64,000 bases of DNA from the NCBI GenBank assembly GCA_018064455.1, contig JAGHVH010000003.1:1-64000 (forward strand). The letters are read 5' to 3'. The notes under the pieces were generated by a model. That model was not told the origin of the DNA. It saw only the letters and a list, made by a program, of their open reading frames with translations, and did not search any database. Positions 63,375 through 64,000 of this stretch are shown piece after piece. The stretch is from Candidatus Limimonas egerieequi (GTDB lineage Bacteria; Bacillota; Clostridia; Oscillospirales; Acutalibacteraceae). The translations under genes were made by a program, and so were the position numbers. The first letter of the stretch is position 1; every line of letters begins with the position of its first letter.

Positions 63375-64000
63375 ATGGGAAATAAGTATTACGACAAGAC
63401 AGCGGAGAGGTTTAGCAAAGCGAGCGGGTTTGTCGCTGACAAGCAGACAAGCAGGGACTTAAAACTTGCGAGCAAAGAGATAGAGGACGATAGCAAGATT
63501 AACGTCCTCGTTATGGGTATATCCGGAGCGGGCAAGAGCACGCTTATCAATGCCGTGCTCGGCGAGGATAAGGCCAAAGTTGGTGATGGTGTTGCCATCA
63601 CCAGAAAGATGAAGGCTTATGAGAATGACGACGTACAGTTCCGTATGGTTGACACGGTAGGTCTTGAGTTTAACTACATGCGTCAGCAGAAGATACTAAG
63701 GGAGCTCTCAAAGTGGTCAGAGGCTGGTCTTAGTAGAAAGAACTTAAACAAGCTTGTTCACTGCATCTGGTTCTGTATTGATGCTCAATCAAAGCGTGTA
63801 TCAGATGAATCACTTAACTATCTCTATAAGATTTCAAAGATGTGGAAAGGCATTCCAATCATCGTTGTATTTACCAAGTCTTATTCTTCTGTCGCCATCA
63901 AGGATAACGAAGAGATGTTTTGGAATGTGTTGAAGAAATATCAAAAGAAGAAATCGTTCAATGTCTGTAATGTTGTCTCTGTGCTTGCTCGTGAGCTTGT
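63375..64000 (+). CDS. GTPase of the Era/TrmE-like P-loop superfamily (3' partial, absent from ORF track)
   Basis: An open frame from ATG 63375 to the window end (208 codons), omitted by the track because it has no stop here. It begins MGNKYYDKTAERFSKAS, then NVLVMGISGAGKSTLINAVLG (Walker A/G1), a threonine in VAITRKM (possible G2), MVDTVGLEF (G3, DxxG) and VVFTKSYSS in the G4 position, where the usual N/TKxD is degenerate. IWFCIDAQSKR lies between G3 and G4. It resembles dynamin/Era-like GTPases linked to bacterial effector or stress functions. GAGGTAGAG precedes the start. Full domain content lies beyond the window. Confidence 0.82.
   Translation, partial: MGNKYYDKTAERFSKASGFVADKQTSRDLKLASKEIEDDSKINVLVMGISGAGKSTLINAVLGEDKAKVGDGVAITRKMKAYENDDVQFRMVDTVGLEFNYMRQQKILRELSKWSEAGLSRKNLNKLVHCIWFCIDAQSKRVSDESLNYLYKISKMWKGIPIIVVFTKSYSSVAIKDNEEMFWNVLKKYQKKKSFNVCNVVSVLAREL

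Noticed and set aside
1-64000. CRISPR arrays, insertion sequences and prophage genes
   Set aside because: No regularly spaced repeats, transposases, integrases or phage structural genes were seen in the reading frames or intergenic regions; this was by eye, not by computation.

Overview
The window reads as a chromosomal segment of a Gram-positive, low-to-moderate GC member of the Clostridia (Oscillospiraceae/Lachnospiraceae-like gut anaerobe). The grounds are strong AGGAGG ribosome binding sites with occasional TTG/GTG starts, a lysine riboswitch, a CIRCE operator, a class B sortase, G5/3D/LysM cell-wall enzymes, a ferredoxin-type aldo/keto reductase, and many short lipoproteins with the same signal-peptide style. 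The assignment is inference; no rRNA or marker alignment was possible. No CRISPR array, transposase or integrase was seen.

Layout. 1-8.1 kb: 3' end of recG, a LysM-G5-M23 cell-wall endopeptidase, an ACT protein with its DUF711 partner, a DUF1858 protein, trmK, a Nif3-like protein, rqcH and convergent ispE. 8.2-12.2 kb: a small BspA-like surface protein, then a ClC antiporter, a cytidylate-kinase-like protein and a MATE exporter. 12.2-14.8 kb: an AT-rich accessory island with an AbiE type IV toxin-antitoxin pair, a ~500-nt GC-richer stretch packed with hairpins (candidate large structured RNA), and a solitary BRO-N/DinD-like protein, bounded by strong terminators. 14.8-18.3 kb: DUF1846 protein, sortase B and a transglutaminase-like lipoprotein. 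18.4-22.2 kb: a six-gene, translationally coupled type IV pilus/type II secretion-like operon (GspF, four small membrane-anchored proteins, PilT-like ATPase).

22.3-37.6 kb: a PAS-like protein directly behind tRNA-Thr, DUF2804, a lipoprotein, dUTPase, a lysine-riboswitch-controlled NhaC-family transporter, U32 peptidase with zapA, GH13 amylase with glycogen phosphorylase, an iron alcohol dehydrogenase and NADP-type glutamate dehydrogenase. 37.7-43.6 kb: an orphan small protein, a ferredoxin-type aldo/keto reductase, a dGTPase-like HD protein, rimO, pgsA and cysS. 43.7-50.5 kb: a candidate terminated small RNA, rplM-rpsI, an orphan EIIC-like protein with proBAC, and a DUF348-G5-3D cell-wall protein.

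50.5-64 kb: Hsp20 under CIRCE, two tandem alpha/beta hydrolases, class II fructose-bisphosphate aldolase, an aminotransferase with trpS, mgtE behind an attenuator with a 29-codon leader ORF, an amino-acid ABC transporter operon ending in a DapF-like racemase and a DUF2284 protein, two tRNA-Ser genes, a PanE-like reductase and the start of a GTPase gene that the ORF track omits.

The most interesting points are: (1) the ABC substrate-binding protein at 58224-59075, which looks circularly permuted; (2) the mgtE leader, whose short ORF starts MEGDATP, resembling enterobacterial MgtL, and overlaps the antiterminator strand of a perfect terminator that also buries the mgtE ribosome binding site; (3) the ~500-nt structured intergenic RNA candidate between abiEii and the BRO-N gene; and (4) one palindrome (TTACAA-W-TTGTAA) shared by the control regions of the two G5-domain cell-wall genes.
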